Shown piece after piece: positions 8,277 to 16,943 of a stretch of DNA of 64,000 nt. Both the position numbers and the translations under genes were made by a program. Each line of letters starts with the position of its first letter. Position 1 is the stretch's first letter. The stretch spans positions 558,001 through 622,000 of the forward strand of contig NZ_UGJJ01000002.1 of the NCBI RefSeq assembly GCF_900451175.1, read 5' to 3'. The DNA is from Kingella potus (GTDB lineage: Bacteria; Pseudomonadota; Gammaproteobacteria; Burkholderiales; Neisseriaceae). The notes beneath the pieces were generated by a model that saw only the letters and a list, made by a program, of their open reading frames with translations, was not told the origin of the DNA and searched no databases.

Positions 8277-8651
8277 TCAGGCTGCGGACGTTTTAAGATG
8301 ACAAATAAGTTTTCAGGCTGCCTTTGTACGTTAGGGCAGCCTGAAAAGCGTTTGGCGGATATAGGTTGAAAAGATGGGATTGAAACGGTGGGCTTGATGC
8401 AAACCAATCGGGTTTTATCGTAAGACAAAACCAACAGCCAGCACTTGCGCCGGTAACGGAAAGCGGACGATAAAGTAGGGTGTGTCGCCCCAGCGACGCA
8501 CGCGTTCTTTGGTTTGTACGCTTTATGTTGCATCTAAATGTGTCTGAAACCTGTGTCTGAAACCGCGTGCGTCGCCTTGGGGCGACACACCCTACCTGCT
8601 GTGCAAACTACCCGCCGTGCAAATTGCGCTTCACTTGCAAACCGACAAACT
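8277..8651. repeat. non-coding gap with an uptake-sequence terminator and a palindromic repeat pair
   Basis: No gene is visible. At 8310-8347 two inverted TTTTCAGGCTGCC/GGCAGCCTGAAAA copies form a terminator for the ketosynthase. Two copies of a repeat of the form TAGGGTGTGTCGCC lie face to face (about 8475-8510 and 8563-8600), the same family that fills gaps after 26.6 kb. Confidence 0.7.
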
Positions 8652-9233
8652 TCACAAAAAACGAAACCGCAGCTTCACTCCCTCGCCGCGCCACACGCAC
8701 GCCAACGCCAAGCCGCCTGCCAACACCCGTTCCGCGCCCTGCCAGCCCTGCTGCCCGTCCACGCGCCAGCCTGTTTTTTCGCCGCCGACAATGCGGTAGC
8801 CCACGCGGCGCATATCCGCAGGAAAATCCAAGCCTGCCGCCTTAATCAACGCCTCTTTGCCGCACCACAGTTTGTAAAACTCGGGATACAGCATTTCAGG
8901 CTGCCCATCGCAGCCGCGCAGGTAATCGCGTTCCGCCGCGCTGGCTATCAGCGCACCCAAAGCGGCGAAATCGCGCGGCTTGATGATTTCCATGTCCACG
9001 CCCGCCGCTATCGGCTCATCGGCGCACAACACCGCCGCGTGTCCCGCGCTGTGGCTGAGCGACACCACGGGCAGCGTCGCCTGCTGTTTGAGCGCGCGGC
9101 TGACGCGCCAGTCCAAGCGCGTTTCCAGCTTCGGCGACTGCGCCACGCGGCGTGCGTCTTCGGGGCTTAACAGGGCGCGGTCGTAAACACGGGCGGTTTG
9201 CGGCGTGCCAATCAGGCAAATCAAATCGGTCAT
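8652..9233 (-). CDS. 4'-phosphopantetheinyl transferase (Sfp/AcpT-like)
   Basis: Transfers the phosphopantetheine arm of coenzyme A to acyl carrier proteins. It has 193 residues with the family signature: G-V-D-M-E-I (first acidic, magnesium-binding motif, about 98-103) and K-L-W-C-G-K-E-A-L-I-K-A (about 149-160). The start at 9233 (M-T-D-L-I-C-L) excludes a lysine-arginine-rich extension. It lies inside the APE island, opposite to the neighbouring plus-strand genes, and is the natural activator for the island's three ACPs. Confidence 0.88.
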   Translation of the reverse strand: MTDLICLIGTPQTARVYDRALLSPEDARRVAQSPKLETRLDWRVSRALKQQATLPVVSLSHSAGHAAVLCADEPIAAGVDMEIIKPRDFAALGALIASAAERDYLRGCDGQPEMLYPEFYKLWCGKEALIKAAGLDFPADMRRVGYRIVGGEKTGWRVDGQQGWQGAERVLAGGLALACVWRGEGVKLRFRFL

Positions 9234-9287
9234 GTCATATCGTTTGCGTACAAAAAAACCACCAGCGGTGGTTTTTCTGCCATTCAA

Positions 9288-9824
9288 TCAATGGTAGCTG
9301 CCTTTCAACACCACATAGCTGTGGAACGTGCCGACATGGCATTCGTATTCGTTGCCGCCTTTGGTTTTGCGGTCGTAAAAGCTCACCAAGCGCACGGCGT
9401 TTTTGCGATAGCGCGTGGCGGAGGATTGGAAGCGTTTGGCGGCGTTTAAAAACGCGCGTTGGCAAGTTGCATCCACCGATTTACCTGTCGCGTTGGCAGA
9501 TTGGCGCGACACATCGGTTTTGCCGCTGGTGCTGCCGTAGGACACGCGGATGGACGGGTCAAGCACTTCGCGCGCTTCGGCGGAATTGAGCACGGCGGAA
9601 GCTTTGCACATATAAGCATCGTTTTTGCCTTTGCCTGCCACCGAGCCGATGCTGCGGCAAATCGTGCCGTCGGCAGGGGCGGCGCGGCGTTCGGCAGGGG
9701 CGGAACGGGCGGTTTCGCGCTCGTCTGATGCGCTTGATGCGCCAGACGAACCGCCTTGCGAAGCGCAGGCAGACAGGGCAACAGCGGCAGACAACAGCAA
9801 AACACGGGAAATATGGACAGTCAT
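9288..9824 (-). CDS. lipoprotein of unknown function
   Basis: A 178-residue predicted lipoprotein: signal peptide with lipobox L-S-A-C at about 17-20, a serine/alanine-rich low-complexity linker (about 22-50), then a compact domain with three cysteines. I do not recognise the family with certainty; similar proteins are sometimes annotated with misleading names such as excinuclease-like. It lies 54 bases upstream of the phosphopantetheinyl transferase and may share a transcript with it. A periplasmic or outer-membrane location is supported by the signal only. Confidence 0.65.
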   Translation of the reverse strand: MTVHISRVLLLSAAVALSACASQGGSSGASSASDERETARSAPAERRAAPADGTICRSIGSVAGKGKNDAYMCKASAVLNSAEAREVLDPSIRVSYGSTSGKTDVSRQSANATGKSVDATCQRAFLNAAKRFQSSATRYRKNAVRLVSFYDRKTKGGNEYECHVGTFHSYVVLKGSYH

Positions 9825-10188
9825 AATCGTCTCCTAAACGGGGTTGTGTTAATGTTAAGGTTGGTAAACGGGTAAATTTTAGCCTATCCGTTTGTATTTG
9901 TATATCAAGCTGTATTTGTATATCAAACCGTTTTCCGTGCAGGCTATTTGTGCAGACTTATTGTTTGCCTTTCTGTGCCAACCTCCCTACAATTTTGACC
10001 TTTTGCCGCCGCGCAAACGACAGTCGGACCATAAAAACCGCCGCGCCGCGCCCGTCTGCCGCCCGATAAGGCAGCCTGAAAGCGGGTTTGCACGCTTCTG
10101 CAAAGCCGAAAGCCAGTTTGCCAACCCCTGTTTTGACCGCCGTATTTTGCCCAACCCTATTGTCCCCCATTCCCATCCGCCCCGTTCC
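9825..10188. other. 364-base gap upstream of the adenylation-dehydratase gene
   Basis: The reading frame of the downstream gene stays open through most of this gap, but the translated extension is not protein-like and runs through an uptake sequence at 10068-10082 with its attached repeat, so it is treated as non-coding. The segment 9840-9960 is AT-rich and holds a repeated TGTATTTGTATATCAA unit twice (about 9892-9930). Confidence 0.55.
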
Positions 10189-11991
10189 ATGCATCCGCTT
10201 ACCGAAATCCTTGCCCCCAGCCTGCCGCCAACCGACCTGATTGCCGCCCGTCCGAACTGGACGCGGGCGGCGTTCAACCGCGCGGTGTTCCATCTTTCAC
10301 GCCGTCTGAAAACGCACCGCGTCCAATCCGCCGCGCTGTGGTTTGACGATGCCGCGCTGTTTGCCTGCACCGTGCTGGCAGCTTGGCACGCGGGCGCACG
10401 GGTGCTGCTGCTGCCGAACACGACGCAAGAAAACCTCGCATGGGGCGGCACGGCGGATGTGTTTTTAAGCGATGCGCCCCATGAAAACCTGTTTTCAGAC
10501 GGCATCGATGCGCCGCCCGCACTCTGGCATCTGCCCGAAATACTGGCGCAGATGCCGTCTGAAAGCGGGTTTACGGGCTTAAGCGAAGCTAAAACCAAAA
10601 GGCAGCCTGAAAATGACGAGCAGCCTGAAAACTGGCGCATCGCCGCCACCGCCCAAGCCCATTTGAAAACATCGGGTTCCAGCGGCGCGGCGCAAATCAT
10701 CGTCAAAACCGCCGCGCAAATGCAGGCGGAAACCCTTGCCCTTGCCGCCGCCCTGCCGTTTGACAGCCGCGGCGCAACAGCAGTCGGCAGCGTGTCGCCG
10801 CAGCACCTGTACGGCTTCACCTTCCGCTTCGCACTCGCGCTCACACAAGGCTGGACCATAGAACGCGCCCAAGCCGTCTATCCCGAAAACCTGCTCGCCG
10901 CCACCGCCGCGCACGGCAAAACCGTATGGATTGCCAGCCCCGCCGTGCTCAACCGCTTGGAAAACGGGCGCGACTGGTCGGCAGCGGCGGCGCACATCGC
11001 AGGCATCGTCTCATCGGGCGGCGCGTTGCCCGAAGCCACCGCCGCACGGCTCGCCGCCCACGCCGTGCGCCCCTACGAAATCTACGGCAGCACCGAAACA
11101 GGCATCATCGCCGCGCGGCAAGGCGGCAGCGTCTGGCAGCCGTTTGACGGCATGGTGTTCGGGCAGGACGCGGAGGGCGCATTGTGGGTGCAGTCGCCGT
11201 GGGCGGAGCGCGTGCAAACGGCAGACGTGGTTGAAGCCGTGCGCGAACCGCAGGCACACGGCTTCCTGCTGCTCGGGCGCAAAGACCGCATCATCAAATT
11301 TGAAGACAAGCGCGTGTCGCTCACGCAAATAGAGCACCACCTGCTGCAACACGCATGGATTGCCGACAGCCATTGCGCCCTGCATCCCCAGCACAAGCGC
11401 ATCGCCGCGTGGGCAGCGTTGAACGAAGCAGGCATCGCCGCCCTGCGCGAACACGGGCGTGCAGCCCTTGCCGACACGCTCAAACGCCACCTTGCCCAAT
11501 CGCTGGACAAAACCGCCCTGCCGCGCTACTGGCGTTTTGCCGACAGCCTGCCGCGCAACGCCCAAGCCAAAATCGCCGCCGCCGATTTTCAGGCTGCCTT
11601 TACCGTGCCGCAAACCGCGCCGCAATGGACGCACGCCGCCGATACAGCCGATACCGCCGATGCCGCAACACCCGACACCGCCGCCTGCCAAGCCGCCTAC
11701 ACCGCCCGCGTGCCGCTGGATTTGGTGTATTTCGGCGGACACTTCGCCGCCTTTCCGCTGGTGCCCGGCGTGGTGGAGCTGCAATGGGCACGCGATTTGG
11801 CGGCGCGTTACCCGTGGGGCAGCCAAACCCTCGTGCGTGTGGAAAACCTGAAATACCAGCAATTCGTCCGCCCGCATGACGAAATCGTGCTGAGCTTGGA
11901 CTACGATGCGGCAAAAAACAAACTCGCCTTTCAAATCACCGCCCACGGCAAGCCCTGCGCCTCGGGGCGGCTGGTGTTTGAGGCAGCCTGA
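10189..11991 (+). CDS. fused acyl-ACP/CoA ligase and 3-hydroxyacyl-ACP dehydratase (ApeH-ApeI-like fusion)
   Basis: A 600-residue two-domain enzyme. Residues about 1-470 form an AMP-binding (ANL) adenylation domain: phosphate loop S-G-S-S-G-A-A near 165, Y-E-I-Y-G-S-T-E-T-G near 298-307 and the G-R-K-D-R hinge near 363-367. It would activate the aryl starter acid and load it on an ACP. Residues about 495-600 are a hotdog dehydratase with Y-F-G-G-H-F-A-A-F-P-L-V-P-G-V-V-E, including the catalytic His. In Escherichia and Xenorhabdus these are two proteins, ApeH and ApeI. Residues about 122-147 are encoded by uptake sequences plus an attached repeat, an apparent in-frame insertion. The start at 10189 is the first one that gives protein-like sequence. 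Confidence 0.85.
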   Translation: MHPLTEILAPSLPPTDLIAARPNWTRAAFNRAVFHLSRRLKTHRVQSAALWFDDAALFACTVLAAWHAGARVLLLPNTTQENLAWGGTADVFLSDAPHENLFSDGIDAPPALWHLPEILAQMPSESGFTGLSEAKTKRQPENDEQPENWRIAATAQAHLKTSGSSGAAQIIVKTAAQMQAETLALAAALPFDSRGATAVGSVSPQHLYGFTFRFALALTQGWTIERAQAVYPENLLAATAAHGKTVWIASPAVLNRLENGRDWSAAAAHIAGIVSSGGALPEATAARLAAHAVRPYEIYGSTETGIIAARQGGSVWQPFDGMVFGQDAEGALWVQSPWAERVQTADVVEAVREPQAHGFLLLGRKDRIIKFEDKRVSLTQIEHHLLQHAWIADSHCALHPQHKRIAAWAALNEAGIAALREHGRAALADTLKRHLAQSLDKTALPRYWRFADSLPRNAQAKIAAADFQAAFTVPQTAPQWTHAADTADTADAATPDTAACQAAYTARVPLDLVYFGGHFAAFPLVPGVVELQWARDLAARYPWGSQTLVRVENLKYQQFVRPHDEIVLSLDYDAAKNKLAFQITAHGKPCASGRLVFEAA

Positions 11992-12204
11992 AAACGTAAA
12001 ACAACATTGATGCCGTCTGAAAAAGCATTGAATAAGGTGCGCGGCGTAAGACACGCACCATTTATTGAATAATGCCAAACGATGCGTGGCAGAGCCACAC
12101 GCCCTACGGCAGCTTTCAGACGGCATCAAAGGCAGCCTGAAAGCAAAATGCCGTCTGAAAACCCAAAAGCAGCCTGAAACCAACACCCACCTCAAAGGAC
12201 TCCT

Positions 12205-13296
12205 ATGAACCTATCCCCCTCCCTCTCCCAACGCTATTCGCAAGAACACTTCACCGCAGGCGAAGCCCAACGCTTGGCGCAGGAAATCGCCTTTGCCCCG
12301 ATTGTGTTCCAAGTGTCGCTGCTGATGCTGAAATACGGCATTCTGGCGCAGCTCAACCAAGCCCCCCACGGGCTGAGCCGCGCCGAAATCGCCCAAGCCG
12401 CCGAAATCAGCGACTACGCCGCCCAAGTGCTGCTGGAAGCCTCGCTCTCCATCGGCACCGTGCTCACGCGCGACAACCGCTTCTTCATCAGCAAAGCAGG
12501 CTGGTTTCTGCTGAAAGACAAGCTGGCGCAGGTAAACATGGATTTCGTGCAGGAAATCTGCTATCAGGGTCTGTTTGACTTGGATGCCACCCTGCAATCG
12601 GGCAAACCCGAAGGCTTGAAAGTGTTTGGCGGCTGGGCAACCATTTACGAAGGCTTGTCGTCCCTGCCGCCCGTGGCGCAGGAAAAATGGCTGGCGTTTG
12701 ACCACTATTATTCCGACAGCGCGTTTCAGGCTGCCCTGAAAACCGTCTTCGCCCAACCCCTGCCCAAGCTGCTGGACGTGGGCGGCAACACAGGGCGGTG
12801 GGCATTGCAATGCGTGGCGTACAACCCCGATGTAGAAGTAACCATCATGGATTTGCCGCAGCAATTGGCATTGATGCGCGAAGCCGTGCGCGGCAAAACA
12901 GGCGCAGAGCGCATCCACGGACACCCCGCCAACCTGCTGGACGACAACACCCCCTTCCCCACAGGCTTTGACGCAATCTGGATGAGCCAGTTTCTAGACT
13001 GCTTTTCCAACGAAGAAACCACCAGCATCCTGCGCCGCGCCGCGCAAGCCATGGGCGAGCACACCAGCCTGTTTATCTTAGAGCCGCTGTGGGACAGGCA
13101 GCGTTACGAAACCGCCGCCTACTGCCTCACCATGACCAGCGTCTATTTCACCGCCATGGCAAACGGCAACAGCAAAATCTTCCATTCCGAAGACCTGCTG
13201 CGCTGCATAGAACAAGCAGGCTTGGCAGTTGCCGACATTTCAGACGACATCGGCTTGGGGCACAGCATCTTGCGCTGCGTGAAAGCCCAGCCATGA
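12205..13296 (+). CDS. SAM-dependent methyltransferase, O-methyltransferase-like
   Basis: A 363-residue class I methyltransferase. An N-terminal helical dimerisation/winged-helix part (about 15-130) precedes the SAM-binding L-L-D-V-G-G-N-T-G-R-W motif near 190-200 and D-L-P-Q-Q near 212-216, as in plant-type O-methyltransferases. In APE clusters such enzymes are expected to methylate the aryl head group. The stop overlaps the start of the glycosyltransferase-like gene (ATGA), so it begins a tightly coupled set: methyltransferase, glycosyltransferase, acyltransferase, thioesterase, LolA-like carrier, second methyltransferase. A Shine-Dalgarno-like AAAGGA precedes the ATG. Confidence 0.85.
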   Translation: MNLSPSLSQRYSQEHFTAGEAQRLAQEIAFAPIVFQVSLLMLKYGILAQLNQAPHGLSRAEIAQAAEISDYAAQVLLEASLSIGTVLTRDNRFFISKAGWFLLKDKLAQVNMDFVQEICYQGLFDLDATLQSGKPEGLKVFGGWATIYEGLSSLPPVAQEKWLAFDHYYSDSAFQAALKTVFAQPLPKLLDVGGNTGRWALQCVAYNPDVEVTIMDLPQQLALMREAVRGKTGAERIHGHPANLLDDNTPFPTGFDAIWMSQFLDCFSNEETTSILRRAAQAMGEHTSLFILEPLWDRQRYETAAYCLTMTSVYFTAMANGNSKIFHSEDLLRCIEQAGLAVADISDDIGLGHSILRCVKAQP

Positions 13297-14024
13297 AAAC
13301 GCTGGCGTTAATCCCCCACTACAACCACCCCGACACCGTAGGGCAGGTTGCCCACGCCCTGCGCGGCTTCGGCTTGGACGTACTGATTGTGGATGACGGC
13401 TCGCAAGCAGAATGCCACCAGCGGCTCAACCAACTGGCGCAAGATACCCCCAGCCCCACTATTCAAGTGCTGTTCCGCGAACGCAACGGCGGCAAAGGCG
13501 CGGCGGTGAAAACAGGGCTGCAATACGCCGCAGAACACGGCTACACCCACGTTTTGCAGGTGGACGCAGACGGGCAGCACAATCTTGCCGACACGCCCAA
13601 ATTCACCGCCGCCGCGCAAAAGCAGCCTGAAAACGTGATTTGCGGCGAACCGCAATACGGCAGCGATGCCCCCAAAGCACGGCTCTACGGGCGCAAAATC
13701 ACCGACTTCTGGAATATGCTGCACACCGCCTCGCGCGACATCAAAGACGGCATGTGCGGCTTCCGCCTCTATCCGCTCGCCCCCGTATTGGCGGTTATCC
13801 GCCAAGAAAACATAGGCGACCGCATGGATTTTGACACCGAAATCCTGATACACCTGTATTGGCGCGGCATCAAACCCGTTTGGATTCCCACCCCCGTGCG
13901 CTACGCCCAAGACGGCATCTCCCATTTCCGCGCATGGGAAGACAACGTCCGCATCAGCAAAATGCACGCACGGCTGTTCTGCACCATGCTGTGGCGGCGC
14001 ATTTCAGGCAGCCTGAAACGATGA
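13293..14024 (+). CDS. family 2 glycosyltransferase-like protein (ApeJ N-part-like)
   Basis: A 243-residue GT2-type protein. It opens with I-P-H-Y-N-H, then V-D-D-G-S near 34-38, G-G-K-G-A-A near 69-74 and the D-A-D-G metal-binding motif near 93-96, all typical of GT-A fold transferases. It is joined at both ends by ATGA overlaps to the methyltransferase and to an LpxL-like acyltransferase. In some APE clusters the glycosyltransferase and acyltransferase are one protein; here they are separate genes. The sugar or polyol acceptor is unknown. Confidence 0.85.
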   Translation: MKTLALIPHYNHPDTVGQVAHALRGFGLDVLIVDDGSQAECHQRLNQLAQDTPSPTIQVLFRERNGGKGAAVKTGLQYAAEHGYTHVLQVDADGQHNLADTPKFTAAAQKQPENVICGEPQYGSDAPKARLYGRKITDFWNMLHTASRDIKDGMCGFRLYPLAPVLAVIRQENIGDRMDFDTEILIHLYWRGIKPVWIPTPVRYAQDGISHFRAWEDNVRISKMHARLFCTMLWRRISGSLKR

Positions 14025-14950
14025 AACCGCTGCAACACAACCATTGGGCGGCGCAACAGGAGCGCGGCAGCCGCCTGTTTCTCGCACTCACCACGCTGAT
14101 GGTGCGCCACCTGCCCGCATGGCTGATGAAACCCTGCATCTGGCTTGTCGTGTGCTACTTCTACGCCACCGCCCCCCGCGCGCGCCGCCACATCCGCCGC
14201 TACCAAAGCCGCCTGCACGCCGCCTTTCCCACCGTCAAACTGCCGCGCATGGCGCATTTTTGCCAATTCACCGCCTTCGGCACCGCCATCTGCGACCGCT
14301 TCGCCGTGTGGCAGCGCAAAATCCGCTACGAAGATTTAACCGTGGAAGACCCCGACGACGTGTACGCGCTGGTGCGGCAGAACGGGCGCGGACAGATTTT
14401 CGCCTGCTCCCACATCGGCAACACCGAAATCTGCCGCGCGCTGGTGTCGCACAACCAAGGCTTCAAGCTCAACGTGCTGGTGCACAGCCAGCACGCGCAA
14501 GCCTTTAACGAAGCCCTGCACAAAGCAGGCGCGGCGCGGATACGGCTGATACAGGTGGGCGATTTGGATGCCCACCTGATGCTGGAACTCAACCGCCGCA
14601 TAGAAAACGGCGAATGGCTCGCCATTGCCGCCGACCGCGTGCCGATTCGCGGCGAAAAAACCGTTGCCGTCCGTTTTTTGGGGCACACCGCCCCCCTGTC
14701 GCAAGGCGCGTGGCTGCTGGCGGCATTGCTCAAAACACAAATCCACACGCTGTTCTGCATCAAGCAAAACGGGCGTTACCATCTGAAACTGCGCCGCTTC
14801 GCCGACACGGCAAACTGGACACGCGCCGGCCGCCAACACGACATCGCCGCAGCCGCGCAGCAATTTGCCGACATGATGGCGCAGGAATGCGCGGCAAATC
14901 CGCTGCAATGGTTTAATTTTTACGATTTTTGGGACGATGAGGCAGCCTGA
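14021..14950 (+). CDS. LpxL/HtrB-family acyltransferase (ApeJ C-part-like)
   Basis: A 309-residue member of the lipid A late-acyltransferase superfamily. It has an N-terminal hydrophobic segment (about 35-55), C-S-H-I-G-N-T-E near 128-135 corresponding to the catalytic H(X4)E/D region, and A-A-D-R-V-P near 203-208. Its start overlaps the stop of the preceding gene. It would transfer an acyl or polyenoyl chain at the inner membrane, consistent with APEs being membrane-anchored lipids. It is not a housekeeping lpxL copy judging by its position. Confidence 0.85.
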   Translation: MKPLQHNHWAAQQERGSRLFLALTTLMVRHLPAWLMKPCIWLVVCYFYATAPRARRHIRRYQSRLHAAFPTVKLPRMAHFCQFTAFGTAICDRFAVWQRKIRYEDLTVEDPDDVYALVRQNGRGQIFACSHIGNTEICRALVSHNQGFKLNVLVHSQHAQAFNEALHKAGAARIRLIQVGDLDAHLMLELNRRIENGEWLAIAADRVPIRGEKTVAVRFLGHTAPLSQGAWLLAALLKTQIHTLFCIKQNGRYHLKLRRFADTANWTRAGRQHDIAAAAQQFADMMAQECAANPLQWFNFYDFWDDEAA

Positions 14951-14971
14951 AAACAAGGAGACAACGCAATC

Positions 14972-15409
14972 ATGAAAAAACACATCTACTGCCGCCACAG
15001 CCACGAGCTGGAAATCCCCTTTTTTGACGTAGATGCCATGCACATCGTCTGGCACGGGCATTACGTCAAATATCTGGAAGTGGCACGCTGCGCCTTTCTC
15101 AGCAGCATCGGCTACGACTACAACGAAATGGCACGGCAGGGCTACGGCTGGCCCATCGTGCAGATGAACCTCAAATACATCCGCCCCGCCCGCTTCGGGC
15201 AGCGCGTGCGCGTGGAAATGGAAATCGTGGAAATTGAAAGCTGCCTGCGTATCGACTACACCATCCGCGATGCCGCCACAGGCGGAAAACTCACACGCGC
15301 CGCCACCACCCAAGCCGCCGTTGCCACCGCCACCGGCGAAATGCAGTTTCAAACCCCCGCAAGCTGGCTGGCAGCCGTGCGGCAGCATCCCACCTTTCAG
15401 GCTGCCTAA
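14972..15409 (+). CDS. hotdog thioesterase, YbgC/4HBT family (ApeK-like)
   Basis: A 145-residue acyl-thioesterase. The 4-hydroxybenzoyl-CoA thioesterase motif is clear: F-F-D-V-D-A-M-H-I-V-W-H-G-H-Y with the catalytic Asp near residue 19-21. It would release or proof-read acyl chains from ACPs. It is preceded by a good ribosome site (AAGGAGA) and follows the acyltransferase by 21 bases, which include an uptake sequence. Confidence 0.88.
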   Translation: MKKHIYCRHSHELEIPFFDVDAMHIVWHGHYVKYLEVARCAFLSSIGYDYNEMARQGYGWPIVQMNLKYIRPARFGQRVRVEMEIVEIESCLRIDYTIRDAATGGKLTRAATTQAAVATATGEMQFQTPASWLAAVRQHPTFQAA

Positions 15410-15450
15410 GCCCGTCCACCCAATCCAATCCACCGACAAGGAACCGCAAC

Positions 15451-16041
15451 ATGAAAAAATTTCTTTTCGCCATCAGCCTTGCCCTCGCCGCCCCCGCGCT
15501 GTGGGCATTTTCCCTTGCCCAACTGGCAAACACCCTGCAACAGCCGAGCAACGTGCAAGGCGCGTTCAGCCAGCAGCGTTATCTCAAATCGCTCGCCAAA
15601 CCGCTCGCCACAAGCGGCGCATTCACGCTCGTGCCGAAAAAAGGGCTGCTGTGGCAGATGCAGAAACCGTTTGACACCACCCTGCGCGTGCGTTCGGACG
15701 GCATCATGCAATGGACGGGCAGCGCGTGGCGCAACCCCAATGCCAAACAAATCGGGCAAAGCCGCCAAATCCAGCTTTTTCTGGATTTGCTCGGCGGCAA
15801 CACGCAGGGCTTGGAAAAACAATTTGACCTCGCATTAAGCGGCAGCGAAAAACAATGGACGCTGCGCCTCACGCCCAAAACCGCGATTACGCGCCAAATC
15901 TTCGACCACATCGCCATCAGCGGCGACAGCGTGGTCCGCAAAATAGAACTCAACGAAAAACAAGGCGACCGCACCGTGATGCAGTTCAGCCAAATCCAAA
16001 CAGGCAAACCGTTAAGCGCGTTTGCCCAAAGCGCGTTGTAA
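15451..16041 (+). CDS. LolA-like outer-membrane lipid carrier (ApeL-like)
   Basis: A 196-residue periplasmic protein with an N-terminal signal peptide (cleavage after A-L-W-A, about residue 19) and a LolA-type fold: F-S-Q-Q-R-Y, G-L-L-W-Q-M and alternating beta-strands. APE clusters regularly carry such a protein, believed to ferry the polyene lipid across the periplasm. In the reference clusters it is followed by an MMPL exporter; here the next gene is a methyltransferase, so the exporter must be elsewhere. Confidence 0.82.
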   Translation: MKKFLFAISLALAAPALWAFSLAQLANTLQQPSNVQGAFSQQRYLKSLAKPLATSGAFTLVPKKGLLWQMQKPFDTTLRVRSDGIMQWTGSAWRNPNAKQIGQSRQIQLFLDLLGGNTQGLEKQFDLALSGSEKQWTLRLTPKTAITRQIFDHIAISGDSVVRKIELNEKQGDRTVMQFSQIQTGKPLSAFAQSAL

Positions 16042-16112
16042 ACACCATCCGATGCCGTCTGAAAACTATTTTCCCCCGTTTTCAGGCTGCCCAATCATCG
16101 GAAAGGCAAACC

Positions 16113-16856
16113 ATGAACCCCAATCTCGCCCCCCTGCTGCGCCAAGATTTAAACCCCGCCTACCTTGCCGAAGAACACGGCATCCTGCGCTATCTCAACC
16201 CCGCCGATTTGGCAGGCGACAACGGCAAATACCAAAAGCTCTACGACCGCCTCGCCCCGCTGTACGACATCGGCGAAAACTGGCTGGCGCGGCTCAAATA
16301 CGGCAACGGCATCGCCAAAATGCGCCGCGAAATGATGCGGCTGATTGACTGGCAAAACGGCGCAAACGTGCTGTATGTGTCCGTGGGCACGGGCAACGAT
16401 TTCCGCTATTTCCCCGACACGGTAAACGCAGGCAGCCTGAACATCGTGGGCGCGGATTTGTCGCTGGGAATGCTGCGGCGCGCGCAGAAAACATGGCAGC
16501 GGCGGCTCAACCTGTCGCTCGTGCATTGCGCCGCCGAAGATTTGCCCTTTGCCGACAACCGCTTTGACATCGTGTTCCATGTGGGCGGCATCAATTTCTT
16601 TTCCGACCAACGCCGCGCCCTGGCCGAAATGCTGCGCGTCGCCAAGCCGGACACACGGCTGATGGTTGCCGATGAAACGCAGGATTTGGTGGAGCAGCAA
16701 TACCAAAAAAGCGTGTTCACCCAAGCCGCCTATCAAAACGCACAGGTGGACGTGTCGGCAATAACAAACGCCCTGCCCGACAACGCCGTCGAGCGGCAAA
16801 CGCATATCCTGTGGAGCGGACGCTTTTACGCGCTGACGTTCCGCAAGGCAGCCTGA
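16113..16856 (+). CDS. class I SAM-dependent methyltransferase (UbiE/COQ5-like)
   Basis: A 247-residue methyltransferase. The SAM-binding region is Y-V-S-V-G-T-G-N-D near 89-97, followed by an acidic D-L-S-L-G-M-L-R-R near 116-124 and A-E-D-L-P-F near 141-146, a UbiE-like pattern. Probably modifies the aryl or resorcinol moiety. The start at 16113 is the ATG after GGAAAGG; the earlier in-frame sequence overlaps the LolA-like gene. The stop lies inside an uptake sequence whose inverted partner makes a terminator. Confidence 0.82.
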   Translation: MNPNLAPLLRQDLNPAYLAEEHGILRYLNPADLAGDNGKYQKLYDRLAPLYDIGENWLARLKYGNGIAKMRREMMRLIDWQNGANVLYVSVGTGNDFRYFPDTVNAGSLNIVGADLSLGMLRRAQKTWQRRLNLSLVHCAAEDLPFADNRFDIVFHVGGINFFSDQRRALAEMLRVAKPDTRLMVADETQDLVEQQYQKSVFTQAAYQNAQVDVSAITNALPDNAVERQTHILWSGRFYALTFRKAA

Positions 16857-16889
16857 AAACCGTTTTGCCACTTTCAGGCTGCCTTTCAT
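16847..16889 (+). terminator. uptake-sequence hairpin closing the methyltransferase operon
   Basis: AAGGCAGCCTGAAAA and TTTCAGGCTGCCTTT face each other across a short loop, immediately at the stop codon of the methyltransferase. It separates the APE tailoring operon from the following dar-type genes. Confidence 0.65.
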
Positions 16890-16911
16890 TTAAAAAACAG
16901 CGCACAAAAGC

Positions 16912-16917
16912 TATAAT
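16912..16917 (+). promoter_or_regulatory. -10 element (TATAAT) for the DarA-like gene
   Basis: A consensus TATAAT lies 26 bases before the ATG at 16944 and just past the hairpin terminator, so the dar-like genes probably have their own promoter. A -35 match is poor (TTTAAA at 16889). Confidence 0.45.
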
Positions 16918-16943
16918 TACACATTTCGTAACCGCCTTTTGCC

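Noticed and set aside
9892..10188. N-terminal extension of the adenylation-dehydratase protein by 99 codons
   Set aside because: The extension contains tyrosine-rich repeats and uptake-sequence residues; family-like sequence begins at the ATG at 10189.
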